Origin: Hyphomicrobiaceae bacterium
GTDB taxonomy: Bacteria; Pseudomonadota; Alphaproteobacteria; Rhizobiales; Hyphomicrobiaceae
Length of the DNA: 64,000 bases
Direction of reading: 5' to 3'
Assembly (NCBI GenBank): GCA_041397645.1
Contig: JAWKWE010000006.1
Coordinates: 310,001 to 374,000 of the forward strand
Below, in pieces: positions 8,428-18,100 of this stretch; the first letter of the stretch is position 1; each line of letters starts with the position of its first letter. The notes under the pieces are model-generated. The model searched no databases. It was not told the DNA's origin and worked only from the letters and a program-made list of their open reading frames with translations. The translations under genes and the position numbers were made by a program.

Positions 8428-9762
8428 ATGGGCAAGCGAATCACAGACAGCCAGATTCTGGGAGAACTTGGCGAGACCGCGGTAAAAAAGCTCGTCCTGG
8501 AGATGAAGTTCATCTACGAGCACCGTGGCCGGCTCGAGGCGGGCACCGATGGCTTCATAGAGCTGCGAGATCCGATCACGGGCGCCCCGCTCGGCAAGGT
8601 CCTTGGCGTCCAGGTCAAGTCCACCGAACGCGGCCAGTACATCCGCGAGGACGACAAAGGCTTTGAGTATCTTCTTAAGCCCGACGACCTCGCTTACTGG
8701 CGCGAAACCAATTACCCTGTGATCATTGTTCTCTGGCGCCAGTTCGATGGGTCTGCGTACTGGAAAGATGTCACCGACGGCGTCAAAGGCGAAGAGCGCC
8801 GCCTGTACTTCGACAAGGCTGCAGACGTATTCGATCCCCGCTGCGCAGACCTGCTTGGCGCGCTCACGATCGACCGTCGCACCCAAGGCGTCTACCTGCC
8901 GCCTCTCAATCTTGGCGAGCAGGCCATCATCAATCTCCTGCGGATCAAGCTCCCGGACGAGATCTTTGTTGCCACCTCGCCTTTCGGTAGCATCCGTGAC
9001 GCCGCTCCCGAACTTGAGAAGCATGACGACACGCGCTTTGATTGGGTCATCCGCAAGCGGCGCTTTATCTCGTTCTTTGATCCACGAAACTGCTGCACAC
9101 GCGCTATTGTCGATCTCGACCAAGTCGAGGCTGTCGACACCGAGCTGATAGCCCTAAGCGACGATTCGGACGACATCACCGACATCATCGATCTACTGCG
9201 CCGCACGACCGCCCGGCAGACATCTGCCGAACTCAACTATTTGCGCAAGGAACGCCTGTTCTATTTCCGCGCGACAGGTGAAAACAGATCTCGGAGCTAC
9301 AAGTATGCGGCCAACGTCAAGGAGCCCTCCGCCAAGGTGGTGAGCTATTACCCGAACAAGAAGGGTCTCAAACATCCAGGGTATGTCCGGCACCACGCAG
9401 CCACGTTCCGCTTCGAACGGCTTGCCGATGAGTGGTTCGTCGTAACCGATCCCACCTTCTATTTCACAAGAAACGGATATCAGCCGCACCCGTACCCCGA
9501 AGCGCTCCTTGCAGGCAAGAAGCGGCTTGAAAAGAATGCTGCCATTCGCGGCCAGGTGATGATGTGGCAGCACCTCCTGGTGACGAGCTCCGAAGCCCGG
9601 CCGGGATTGTTTGACACAGACTTAACCGAGCCGCTGCTCAGCTTTGAGCGTCTTCCGCTGCTTGAGCTTTCGCGCGCCGTCCCGGAAGACACCTGGACGC
9701 GTACGGATCCGCGCGCCGCAGACATGCAGGTTGATCTCTTCGCCGAAGGGCTCGCCACATGA
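8428..9762 (+). CDS. SPARDA effector: DUF4365 nuclease fused to APAZ domain (DREN-APAZ)
   Basis: The 444-residue protein has an N-terminal DUF4365 domain, a PD-(D/E)xK nuclease fold. The active-site pattern can be followed as ILGELGE (helix glutamate), GTDGFIEL (Asp) and the Q-x-K strand VQVKST near residues 10-75. The remainder (about 180-444) is the place of the APAZ domain, which stands in for the N/PAZ part of Argonaute and holds the partner. In SPARDA systems this effector forms a heterodimer with a short Argonaute and becomes a collateral DNA/RNA nuclease after guide-directed recognition of invader DNA. The stop overlaps the Argonaute start by 4 bp (ATGA), so the two are coupled. The APAZ call rests on position and partner rather than a clear motif. 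Confidence 0.85.
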   Translation: MGKRITDSQILGELGETAVKKLVLEMKFIYEHRGRLEAGTDGFIELRDPITGAPLGKVLGVQVKSTERGQYIREDDKGFEYLLKPDDLAYWRETNYPVIIVLWRQFDGSAYWKDVTDGVKGEERRLYFDKAADVFDPRCADLLGALTIDRRTQGVYLPPLNLGEQAIINLLRIKLPDEIFVATSPFGSIRDAAPELEKHDDTRFDWVIRKRRFISFFDPRNCCTRAIVDLDQVEAVDTELIALSDDSDDITDIIDLLRRTTARQTSAELNYLRKERLFYFRATGENRSRSYKYAANVKEPSAKVVSYYPNKKGLKHPGYVRHHAATFRFERLADEWFVVTDPTFYFTRNGYQPHPYPEALLAGKKRLEKNAAIRGQVMMWQHLLVTSSEARPGLFDTDLTEPLLSFERLPLLELSRAVPEDTWTRTDPRAADMQVDLFAEGLAT

Positions 9763-11213
9763 ACTTCAAGACCCACATTTTCGATGAGCCCCTACTAGAG
9801 TTCGGCGATGGCGGCCAGCACCTCGATCCGCGCGAAGGCTTGCGCCGGTATGGTCCGCTCCAACCGCGCTCAGGCGATGTTGTTAATGTCGGAGTCATCG
9901 GCACGGAAGACACAGTGAACGGCTTCCGAGAATTCCTGGCCGAAACCGGCCGCGGCATCGAGAGCGGCAACAAGGAGCTGGTCAACTTGAATCCGGATTT
10001 TCCTGGGCTCGGCAACCAAAATCCATTCCGCTGCAAGTTTGAGGTTCCAGAGGGCGCCACGGCGACGCTGTCACGCCGGCAGGTCAAGGACATCACCTCG
10101 ATCGTTCGCCATGATGAGGCCGTTCGGGAGGCTGTGGAGCTGATCAAGTCTCTTGTGTCCGCCCTCATAGAGGGCGGCGCCAAGCCCGACGTGATTGTGC
10201 TGGCACTGCCCGTGCCGCTGATCGAAAAGCTTGTAAATGCCAAAAGCGACGAAGAGGTCGAAGCCGCCGAGGAAAGCGATCATCGCGATGAGGGCCTCAA
10301 TTTCCGGGATTTGCTCAAAGCCAGGACGCTTCACCTAGACGTCCCGACGCAAATCGTATGGCCCGACACGTGGGACGACGCCGCCAAAATCCCCCGAAAG
10401 GTCAAACGCGACAGCAACCGTCAGCGTCAGGTCAAAGCCACGCGCGCCTGGAACCTGCTTGACCAACTCTACTATAAGGCGGGCAAGGTTCCTTGGCGCC
10501 TCTTGCCGACCGTCGGAGAATACCGGACGAGCTTCCTTGGCATCGGGTTCTATCGCGATTTAAACGGCCAGCAACTCTGGACTAGCACCGCCCAGATGTT
10601 TGACGATCGCGGCCGAGGCCTTATCTTGCGTGGCGCACGCGCCCAGACCGAGAGCCGCGGCCGGCATCCTTATTTGACGGCTGACGATGCCGAGGACCTG
10701 GTTGCCCGCTCGGTCAAGACTTACAAAGCCTTTCATGGGCACGTGCCCGCGCGCGTCGTCGTTCTCAAGACCTCTCGCTTCCGCCCGGAAGAAGCAGACG
10801 GCGTCGATGCAGCGCTCATCAAAGCCGGCATCGAAATGGTGGATCTCTTGTGGGTCCAGGAGAGCTCGCCCATCGCCATCCTCCGCGAGGGGAACTATCC
10901 AGTGCTGCGCGGCACCTTCGTTGACCTGAAAGGCAAAGGCCTCCTCTATACGCGCGGCAGCGTTCCCTATTACGGCACCTACCCAGGCTTGCGCGTCCCT
11001 CGCCCCCTGCTGCTGGTGCCACATGAAAGCACGGACCGGACAATACTCGCGCTGGCGAAAGACGTTTTGGCGCTGACGAAGATCAACTGGAGCACGACGC
11101 AGTTCGACCAGAAGATTCCTGCTCCCATCAAAGCGGCGCGCGAAGTTGGCCGCATACTCAAGTACATTGAATTCGGGACCGAGGTCTCTTCCGACTTCCG
11201 AAGATATTCGTAA
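9759..11213 (+). CDS. Short prokaryotic Argonaute (MID-PIWI), SPARDA type
   Basis: The 484-residue protein has the length of short pAgos, which lack N and PAZ domains. The MID region lies around residues 150-255 and includes the basic block RQRQVKATRAWNL followed by YYKAGKVPWRL, where guide 5'-phosphate contacts are expected. The PIWI domain runs from about residue 258 to the end, closing with the conserved LALTKINWSTTQFD and IKAAREVGRILKYI. The position of the first catalytic aspartate reads G-I-G-F-Y instead of G-x-D, so slicer activity should be absent, as in other short pAgos. It is predicted to load a small guide and trigger the upstream DUF4365-APAZ nuclease. It is translated from an ATG overlapping that gene. 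Confidence 0.9.
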   Translation: MNFKTHIFDEPLLEFGDGGQHLDPREGLRRYGPLQPRSGDVVNVGVIGTEDTVNGFREFLAETGRGIESGNKELVNLNPDFPGLGNQNPFRCKFEVPEGATATLSRRQVKDITSIVRHDEAVREAVELIKSLVSALIEGGAKPDVIVLALPVPLIEKLVNAKSDEEVEAAEESDHRDEGLNFRDLLKARTLHLDVPTQIVWPDTWDDAAKIPRKVKRDSNRQRQVKATRAWNLLDQLYYKAGKVPWRLLPTVGEYRTSFLGIGFYRDLNGQQLWTSTAQMFDDRGRGLILRGARAQTESRGRHPYLTADDAEDLVARSVKTYKAFHGHVPARVVVLKTSRFRPEEADGVDAALIKAGIEMVDLLWVQESSPIAILREGNYPVLRGTFVDLKGKGLLYTRGSVPYYGTYPGLRVPRPLLLVPHESTDRTILALAKDVLALTKINWSTTQFDQKIPAPIKAAREVGRILKYIEFGTEVSSDFRRYS

Positions 11214-11265
11214 GCCGGCACCTACGGCAGATGACTGCTCCAGGGTGAAATGAGGTGGAATAACT

Positions 11266-13068
11266 GTGCATCTTTCCAGAATCATTATCGAGAATTTCAG
11301 GAATTTTTCTGAGCTGGATGTAGCCCTTGGGGGCAACATCGTCGTCGTCGGCGAGAACCGCGTCGGCAAAAGCAATTTGCTTTACGCGTTGAGGCTCATT
11401 TTCGATGCCACGCTCCCGGACAGCGCGCGCCAGCTCAAGATGTCTGACTTCTGGGACGGACTGGGCACACCCGGTAGCGACGACAAGATCATCGTTTCCG
11501 TCGAGATTGAAGATTTTGAGGACGATCTCGACACGCTGGCACTGCTTACAGACTACCGCCTCAACGATGACCCAGATACCGTCAGACTGACTTACGAATT
11601 CCGTCCCCGCGCCGAGTTGGAGGACGATCCCACAACAGATGAGGACTATGAGTTCGTCTGCTATGGCGGTGAAGATGAAGCGAAGCGCTTCGGATTTGAC
11701 TTACGGCGTCGGATGGCGATTGACGTCCTATCGGCCTTACGCGATGCCGAAGGTGATCTCGCGACGTGGAGACGCTCACCGCTCCGGCCATTGATCGAGA
11801 ACGCTTTCAAGGGCGTGGATCAAGCCAAGCTGAAATCGATCAGCAAAGAGATCGAGTCGGCGAGCAAGAAGATTGTCGAATTTGATGAGGTTAAAGCTCT
11901 TCAAGAGAGCATCGCGGAGCTGCTGGCCAAAATGGGAGGTGCTCGGCAAGACGTGAAACCGCGTCTCGGCTTCGCGCCGACCGATCCTATGCGACTGTAC
12001 AGGAACATTCAGTTCCTGATCGATGAGGGAAGACGCGGGATACAGGATGCAAGCCTCGGCTCGGCAAATATCGTCTTTCTGGGCCTGAAGGCGCTAGAGC
12101 TGAAGCGACTGCTTGAAGAGAACAAGCGGGACCATACGTTCCTGGCGATAGAGGAGCCGGAGGCTCACCTTCATCCTCACCTGCAAAGATCAGTCTACCG
12201 GCATCTGTTTGAGAGCATCGGCGATGATGCTGATGAGGACGCTGCCCTGTCGGTCTTCATGACGACGCATTCCCCGCACATCGCGAGCGTCGCTCCGCTT
12301 CAGTCGATCGTCCTGCTCAAGGAGACGAATGATAACGGCACTCTTGGTCGATCTGTGGCCTCGATTGATCTCGCCGGCGGCGAGGTCGAGGACCTTGCAC
12401 GATACATCGACGTGACGCGGGCCGAGATGCTGTTTGCGAGGGGCGTGCTTCTTGTTGAAGGGGATGCCGAGCGTTTCCTTGTGCCGGCATTCGCCCAGAC
12501 GTTGGGGAAGTCTCTGGATGATTTCGGAATTACGGTTTGCTCAGTCGGAGGCACGAATTTCGCACCCTATGTCAAGCTGCTTACCGGCCTGCGCATCCCG
12601 TTTGCGGTGCTAACCGATTGGGATCCGAGAGGAGAAGAAAAGCTTCCACTGGGCTTCAACCGCACGCTCGGGTTGGTATCGGTTATTGAAGAAACAAAGA
12701 CAGGGAAGACGCCAACAAAGCTGCTCAAAGAACTCAAAGATCTTGGCGACTACAACAAGTTCTGTGAGCAATGCGAAAAGTACGGAATATTCTCGAACCT
12801 GCACACACTGGAGATTGATCTGTTTGAAAAGGATTTTGTCCCCCTGATTATTGAAGGCTTACGAGAGGGTGAGTTCGGAGACGAGCGCAAGGCGTTGATT
12901 GACGAGTGGGAGGGAGACCCAGAAAAGCTAGATCAGGGCAAGTATCTCGCCATGATAGAGTCGATCGGCAAGGGTCGCTTCGCTCAAAGCCTCGTAGCCC
13001 GCATGGGTGACCTGAAGCCGCCTTCGTACATTCGGAAGGCCATCAACTTCGTGACCGATCGTGTCTGA
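11266..13068 (+). CDS. gajA: Gabija GajA-like OLD-family ATPase/TOPRIM endonuclease
   Basis: The 600-residue protein has an ABC-type ATPase N-half. The Walker A motif GENRVGKS lies at residues 29-36, the signature-like LGSANIVFLGLKALEL near 265, the Walker B motif AIEEPEAHLHPH near 294, and the H-loop TTHSPHIASV. A TOPRIM nuclease domain follows, with the catalytic glutamate in LLVEGDAE (about 398) and the acidic pair in TDWD (about 450). This matches the length and order of GajA, the sequence-specific DNA nickase of Gabija, which is held off by nucleotides and activated when phage replication depletes them. The GTG start is preceded by GAGGTGG at good spacing. It lies 52 bp after the Argonaute gene and overlaps gajB by 8 bp. 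Confidence 0.9.
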   Translation: MHLSRIIIENFRNFSELDVALGGNIVVVGENRVGKSNLLYALRLIFDATLPDSARQLKMSDFWDGLGTPGSDDKIIVSVEIEDFEDDLDTLALLTDYRLNDDPDTVRLTYEFRPRAELEDDPTTDEDYEFVCYGGEDEAKRFGFDLRRRMAIDVLSALRDAEGDLATWRRSPLRPLIENAFKGVDQAKLKSISKEIESASKKIVEFDEVKALQESIAELLAKMGGARQDVKPRLGFAPTDPMRLYRNIQFLIDEGRRGIQDASLGSANIVFLGLKALELKRLLEENKRDHTFLAIEEPEAHLHPHLQRSVYRHLFESIGDDADEDAALSVFMTTHSPHIASVAPLQSIVLLKETNDNGTLGRSVASIDLAGGEVEDLARYIDVTRAEMLFARGVLLVEGDAERFLVPAFAQTLGKSLDDFGITVCSVGGTNFAPYVKLLTGLRIPFAVLTDWDPRGEEKLPLGFNRTLGLVSVIEETKTGKTPTKLLKELKDLGDYNKFCEQCEKYGIFSNLHTLEIDLFEKDFVPLIIEGLREGEFGDERKALIDEWEGDPEKLDQGKYLAMIESIGKGRFAQSLVARMGDLKPPSYIRKAINFVTDRV

Positions 13069-14848
13069 AACTGCTTTATATTTGCGGGCTGCAGAAGAGC
13101 TGCGCGGAAACGCAGAGCAGTGGGAAGCCTACAATAGCGAGGGCCACTGCGCCGTGCTGGCGGGTCCAGGCAGTGGCAAGACCAAGACCTTGACGATCAA
13201 ACTGGCACGCATACTGGCTGAAGATGTGGAAGAGCCGAGAGGGCTCGCTTGCATCACTTACAATAATGAGTGTGCGCGTGAGTTGGAAACGCGCCTAGCG
13301 GCATTGGGCGTCGAGCCGGGGCCGCGGGTTTTCATCGGCACGGTGCATTCGTTTTCTCTTACACAAATTGTAATGCCTTACGCCAAGTCGGCTGCGCTTG
13401 GCCTGCCAGACAACTTCAAGGTTGCTACACAGCAAGATCGGCGGGCAGCGCTTGAGCGGGCTCATCGGCGCGTCATTGGTGGGCCAGGAAATCCCCAGGA
13501 TTGGGATTCTCGCATGACGCGATATCGGCGCTCCATTTTGAACAGGCAAACCGAACAATGGCGCAATGAAGATCCCGAGCTCGCCAGCTTGGTGGAAGCG
13601 TTCGAGGCAGAGCTTCGGAACGTAGGCCTCATCGATTTCGACGATATGCCCTTGCTGGCTGTGAGGGCGCTGCGCGAGAACGATTGGCTGCAGCGTGCGC
13701 TTCTTGCGAAATTCCCGGTCTTGGCCGTGGACGAATATCAGGATCTCGGGGCCGCGCTTCATCGCATGGTTCTGGGGCTCTGCTTCAGCACGGGGATGCG
13801 CCTCTTTGCTGTCGGCGACGTTGACCAGTCCATCTATGGATTCACTGGTGCGCATCCAGAGCTCTTGCAGCAAATTTCCGAGAGACGTGATGTTCAAACT
13901 GTGAGGCTTCGCTTCAACTACCGATGCGGGGCACGGATCGTGACCGCTTCAGAGTATGCACTGGGCGAAGAGAGAGGCTATCAGGCCCCTGAAGGAGCCG
14001 CCCAAGGCACGATTTTCTTCCACCCGCGCCAAGGAAATTACGGGCAGCAGGCCGACTACTTGTTCGCCACTGTATTCCCTCAGATTCTCGATCGGCATCC
14101 AGAGATCAAATTGGGCGACATCGCCATCCTGTATCCGGCTGCATGGATCGGCGATAATATCGTCGCCTCGGCACAGCGTTACGGCTTCGGTACGATCCGC
14201 GCGGATACGAATGCTCTGTTTCCGCGATCAAGCAAGTTGATGAAATGGCTGGAGATCTGCGCAGTTTGGTGCTGCGGCGGCTGGCGAACGGGTAAGCCTC
14301 GCTTCGCTCAGATCCTGAATGAAGGCCGGAGGATTTTCAGCGAGGCGCTGCTCTCTGAGGAGGACAGGCTTGCGTTCCAAAGAAGTCTCACGAGCTTCCT
14401 TTGGGTCAACCGCGATGATCAACAGCGGCTCAATACATGGCTACAGGGCGTGGTCGATAGCACCGTTGGTCAATTGCTCGCACGGTGCCGCACAGCATCT
14501 GAGGAGGCAGCTGTTCTCAGCGCATTCTTACAGAGGACGGGCCGCGACGGAGACGCCTCTCAAATGAAGCTCGGCGAGTTCGCCGGTGATGGCGAGGGAA
14601 GCGAACGCATCAATCTGTCAACGCTGCATAGCTCAAAAGGGCGGGAGTTCAAGATCGTAATTCTCTTTGCGATGGACGATGGACGGATTCCGCGACAAAA
14701 CGCGGGTCCTGCCGAACAGCGTGAAGCCCGCAGACTCTTCTACGTCGGGTTCACGCGGCCGAAAGAGGAGCTACACATCATTTATACGGCAGCTAGGCCT
14801 TCACTGTTTGTTGTTGAGGTCGAAAGGAGAATTCGGGACGATCTATGA
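13061..14848 (+). CDS. gajB: Gabija GajB-like UvrD/PcrA-family helicase
   Basis: The 595-residue protein carries the superfamily 1A helicase motifs in order. Motif I is AGPGSGKTKT (about 33), motif Ia is ITYNNECARE, motif II is VDEYQDLG (about 223), and motif III is VGDVDQSIYGFTGA. Motif IV is LRFNYRCGARIV, motif V is STLHSSKGREFK (about 520), and motif VI is YVGFTRPKEEL. GajB senses DNA ends or single strands and stimulates or completes GajA-mediated immunity. The GTG start lies inside the last codons of gajA, giving translational coupling. It is about 100 residues longer than some described GajB proteins, with the extra sequence in the 2A/2B part. A generic UvrD helicase is the alternative, but the tight pairing with the OLD nuclease decides the call. 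Confidence 0.88.
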   Translation: MSETALYLRAAEELRGNAEQWEAYNSEGHCAVLAGPGSGKTKTLTIKLARILAEDVEEPRGLACITYNNECARELETRLAALGVEPGPRVFIGTVHSFSLTQIVMPYAKSAALGLPDNFKVATQQDRRAALERAHRRVIGGPGNPQDWDSRMTRYRRSILNRQTEQWRNEDPELASLVEAFEAELRNVGLIDFDDMPLLAVRALRENDWLQRALLAKFPVLAVDEYQDLGAALHRMVLGLCFSTGMRLFAVGDVDQSIYGFTGAHPELLQQISERRDVQTVRLRFNYRCGARIVTASEYALGEERGYQAPEGAAQGTIFFHPRQGNYGQQADYLFATVFPQILDRHPEIKLGDIAILYPAAWIGDNIVASAQRYGFGTIRADTNALFPRSSKLMKWLEICAVWCCGGWRTGKPRFAQILNEGRRIFSEALLSEEDRLAFQRSLTSFLWVNRDDQQRLNTWLQGVVDSTVGQLLARCRTASEEAAVLSAFLQRTGRDGDASQMKLGEFAGDGEGSERINLSTLHSSKGREFKIVILFAMDDGRIPRQNAGPAEQREARRLFYVGFTRPKEELHIIYTAARPSLFVVEVERRIRDDL

Positions 14849-15154
14849 TCGCTGCTCGTGCGTGGAGACGATCCAATGCACTGCGCAGCGAGCCCAGGGC
14901 CTCGTCCGCTCTTGGAGGACGAGCGGAAAAGTCGATCGGCAAACTTTAGTCGAAGTAACCGGGGGCAAGCGATTCCGCTTCCTCTGCATTTCGTCGATTT
15001 GACCAACCCGTTGTCCCAGAGTCGCCGTCGACAGCAACAGCATCGTCGGCGGATACGATCTCCGCCGAGAATGGCGTCCGGATTTGACCAGCACGCGTCC
15101 ACGATCACTTGTCGCTGGCCGACGGATTTCTCTTGCGCAATGGCTCACGCGCAT
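14849..15154 (+). other. 306-bp gap between gajB and the RTX gene, nothing recognised
   Basis: The two flanking genes converge here. No protein-like frame, RNA gene or clear U-tailed hairpin could be made out on either strand. Transcription terminators for both genes are expected here but I cannot point to one. Confidence 0.4.
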
Positions 15155-18100
15155 CTAGCTCCAGGCCGCATTAACAGCAAGCTGTACGCTGCTTGGAAGT
15201 GCAGCAGATGTTACCGTGGCGTCTGCGAGACCACTTGCCGTCGTGTACGAAGCCATGGCATTGACCAATTGATTGACACTAGACGCGTTGAGCACCTGCC
15301 CGTCATTCAATTCAACCTGATCAATACGTGCCGTTGCATCTGTGTACCAGTTTTGCAAACGCATACTATCGTTCGTTTGCAAGATTGAGATCATCAGGTC
15401 GTTTCCTGTCCGTCCTAACCAAATCTCATTTCGGGTGGTGTTGCTTGTAATAGAGATAATGTCGGTTGTTGAAGCACTATCGCCATTTTGGATCACGTCT
15501 TGCCCATCACCAACGGCGAAGGCGTAGGTATCCGATCCGTTGCCCCCGGTCAGCGTATCATTGCCTGTTCCGCCGACAAGTAAATCGTTGCCATCGCCAC
15601 CGTATAGAGTGTCATTTCCACCCCAGCCTTTAATCGTATCGCTTCCACCACGCCCCTTGAGCGTATTTGCCCCGCTGTTGCCGTGCAAAACGTCGTTGTA
15701 GGCAGTCGCGGAAACGGATTCGATATTATAAAGCGAATCCGTTGTCCCATCGGACTTCAAAGCCGAAGAGGTGTCGAGATTTACGACGACCCGACCTGAC
15801 ATGGAATTGTAATCCACCTCATCGGTTCCAGCCCCGCCGTCGATGACGTCATTTCCGCCACTCGCCGTAACAATGTCATTACCACTGAGGCCACGGATTA
15901 TGTTCGCTCCACCCGTTCCCGACATACTTGGGTTGTCGCCGTTGGTTCCATTGATCCATGGGTTTGCGCCGCCGATCGTCAGTCCGAGCGTGTTGCTCGG
16001 ATCAATGCGGTAGATCATATCGGCAATGCCGATCTTGGAACCATCCAACAGGAACTCAATCGACTCGAGACGGTTTGCTTCGGACGTCAGCCAATCAGCA
16101 ACACGAACTTCATCGTAGGCTCCAGTCGTGGAATTCGGATCTGCTATCCTGATCAGAAGGTCGCTGCCAGACAAGAGGTAGCTGAATTGAGTACGAACGA
16201 CATCGTTGCTTCGAATCCAAAGCCGATCGGTTCCTCCGCTGTCCGAAATCGTGTCGGCTTCGTTCACACTACCGTCAACGCGCGCGTCACCCCGAAGGAA
16301 AAGGTAGGAGTCGTTACCGGATCCACCGTACAGGGTATCGGCACCCTGGTGACCGAAGAGCCAGTCGTTGCCATCAAGGCCCCAAAGCGTGTTGCCTACG
16401 CTATCGCCGTAGATGAAGTCGGTCTCACTCGTCCCCGAGATATTCTCGACGTTGGTGATGGTGTCCGTGCTGTTCGTCGCACCCGAGGACACCACGACCT
16501 TCGTAACCGTGTTTGCTGCCAAATCGGCGGTGATACGAACGCCAGAAGCCACGAAGTTGTACTTGGCTGTATCTATCCCTGAACCACCGTCGATCGTGTC
16601 GTTCCCTTCGCCGACTACGATCTCGTCGTCGCCGTCCTCGCCATAGATCTTGTCGTTGCCCCCACGGCTAACCAGCTTGTTGTCGGCGGCGTTACCGCGA
16701 AGCGTATCGTTGTAGTCCGAATCAAGCACCGACTCGATATTATAAAGAGCATCGGTCGTTCCATCGGCCTTCTTCACATAGCCTTGAGTGAGGTCCGCGA
16801 TGACCCCGCCGGTCATCTCGATGTAGTTGATACTGTCGTATCCGGCGCCACCGTCTATGACGTCATCGCCGCCACCGGCTACAATCGTGTCATTGCCGTC
16901 GAAGGTCCGGATGATATTTGCGCTCGCCGTTCCTCTGAAGACGGTATTGTCGCCGTTGGTTCCATTGATCCATGGGTTTGCGCCGCCGATCGTCAGTCCG
17001 AGCGTGTTGCTCGGATCAATGCGGTAGATCATATCGGCGGTACTGATTTTCGATCCGTCGAACAGCTCTAGAGACTCTATTCGATGCGATTCGCCATCTG
17101 CGAGCCAATCAACGAGTCTAATGGAGTCAAAAGCGCCCGACGCAAAGTCGTCGATCCGAACCCAAATATCGTCGCCAGAGACCTGCAAGCTAACGTCAGA
17201 TCGCGCAATATTGTTGCTTGTATTTAGAAAGACAATCTTGTCGTTTCCTGCAGCATCATAGATGCCGTCAAAGTCACTGTGGGTTGCGTCGTTCAACGCG
17301 TTCCCGCGAACAAAGAAATATCGATCATTTCCGTTGCCACCCAGCAACGCGTCGGCGCCATTCCGCCCCCAGAGTACGTCATCTCCGTCTTCGCCGAGGA
17401 GTGTTTCCGCGCCGTCTGCTCCATAAATCCAATCATCACTATCGGACCCGTACACACGCTCTATGCTGGCAAGCGTATCGTTAGAACCGTCAGACTTGGT
17501 AACATTGGCACCGCTAGAGATGGCTAGATCCAAGACGACTCGGACGCCGGACGAAAGAGTGGTGTAGCTTACGGTATCGAAGCCCTCGCCACCGTCCATC
17601 GTGTCATTGCCCTGACTTCCGATGAATGTATCGTTTCCACCCTGGCCGTAAAGCGCGTCGCTTCCACCCCTACCGTTGAGAACGTTGGCTTCTGCGTCGC
17701 CGACGAGAACATCGTCGAAGTTACTGCCTTGCAACGATTCAACATTGAAAAGGTGATCGGTCGCCCCGTTTGATTTTGTGACTATGCCTGTTTCTAGGTT
17801 CGCATTGACGCTGCCAAAAGCGGTATCATGGTAGGCAACACTATCCCTTCCAGCGCCACCATCGATGACATCATTGCCCTGACTGCCAAAGATTGTGTCG
17901 TTCCCATCATTGCCGACGATGATATTGGAACTGCCGTTTCCATTGAGAGTGTTGGCTCCTGCTGTTCCAAAAATGAATGGAGTATTGCCACCGATAGTCA
18001 TGCCGAGACTATTGAGCGGATCAGCCATGTAGACGATGTCTGCAACACCCACGGCATATCCATCCGCAAACTTTACAGTCTCGACGCGATAGCTTTCCAA

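Noticed and set aside
13061..14848. Housekeeping UvrD/PcrA helicase
   Set aside because: The start overlaps an OLD-family nuclease gene by 8 bp and the length is below that of UvrD; this pairing is the Gabija signature.
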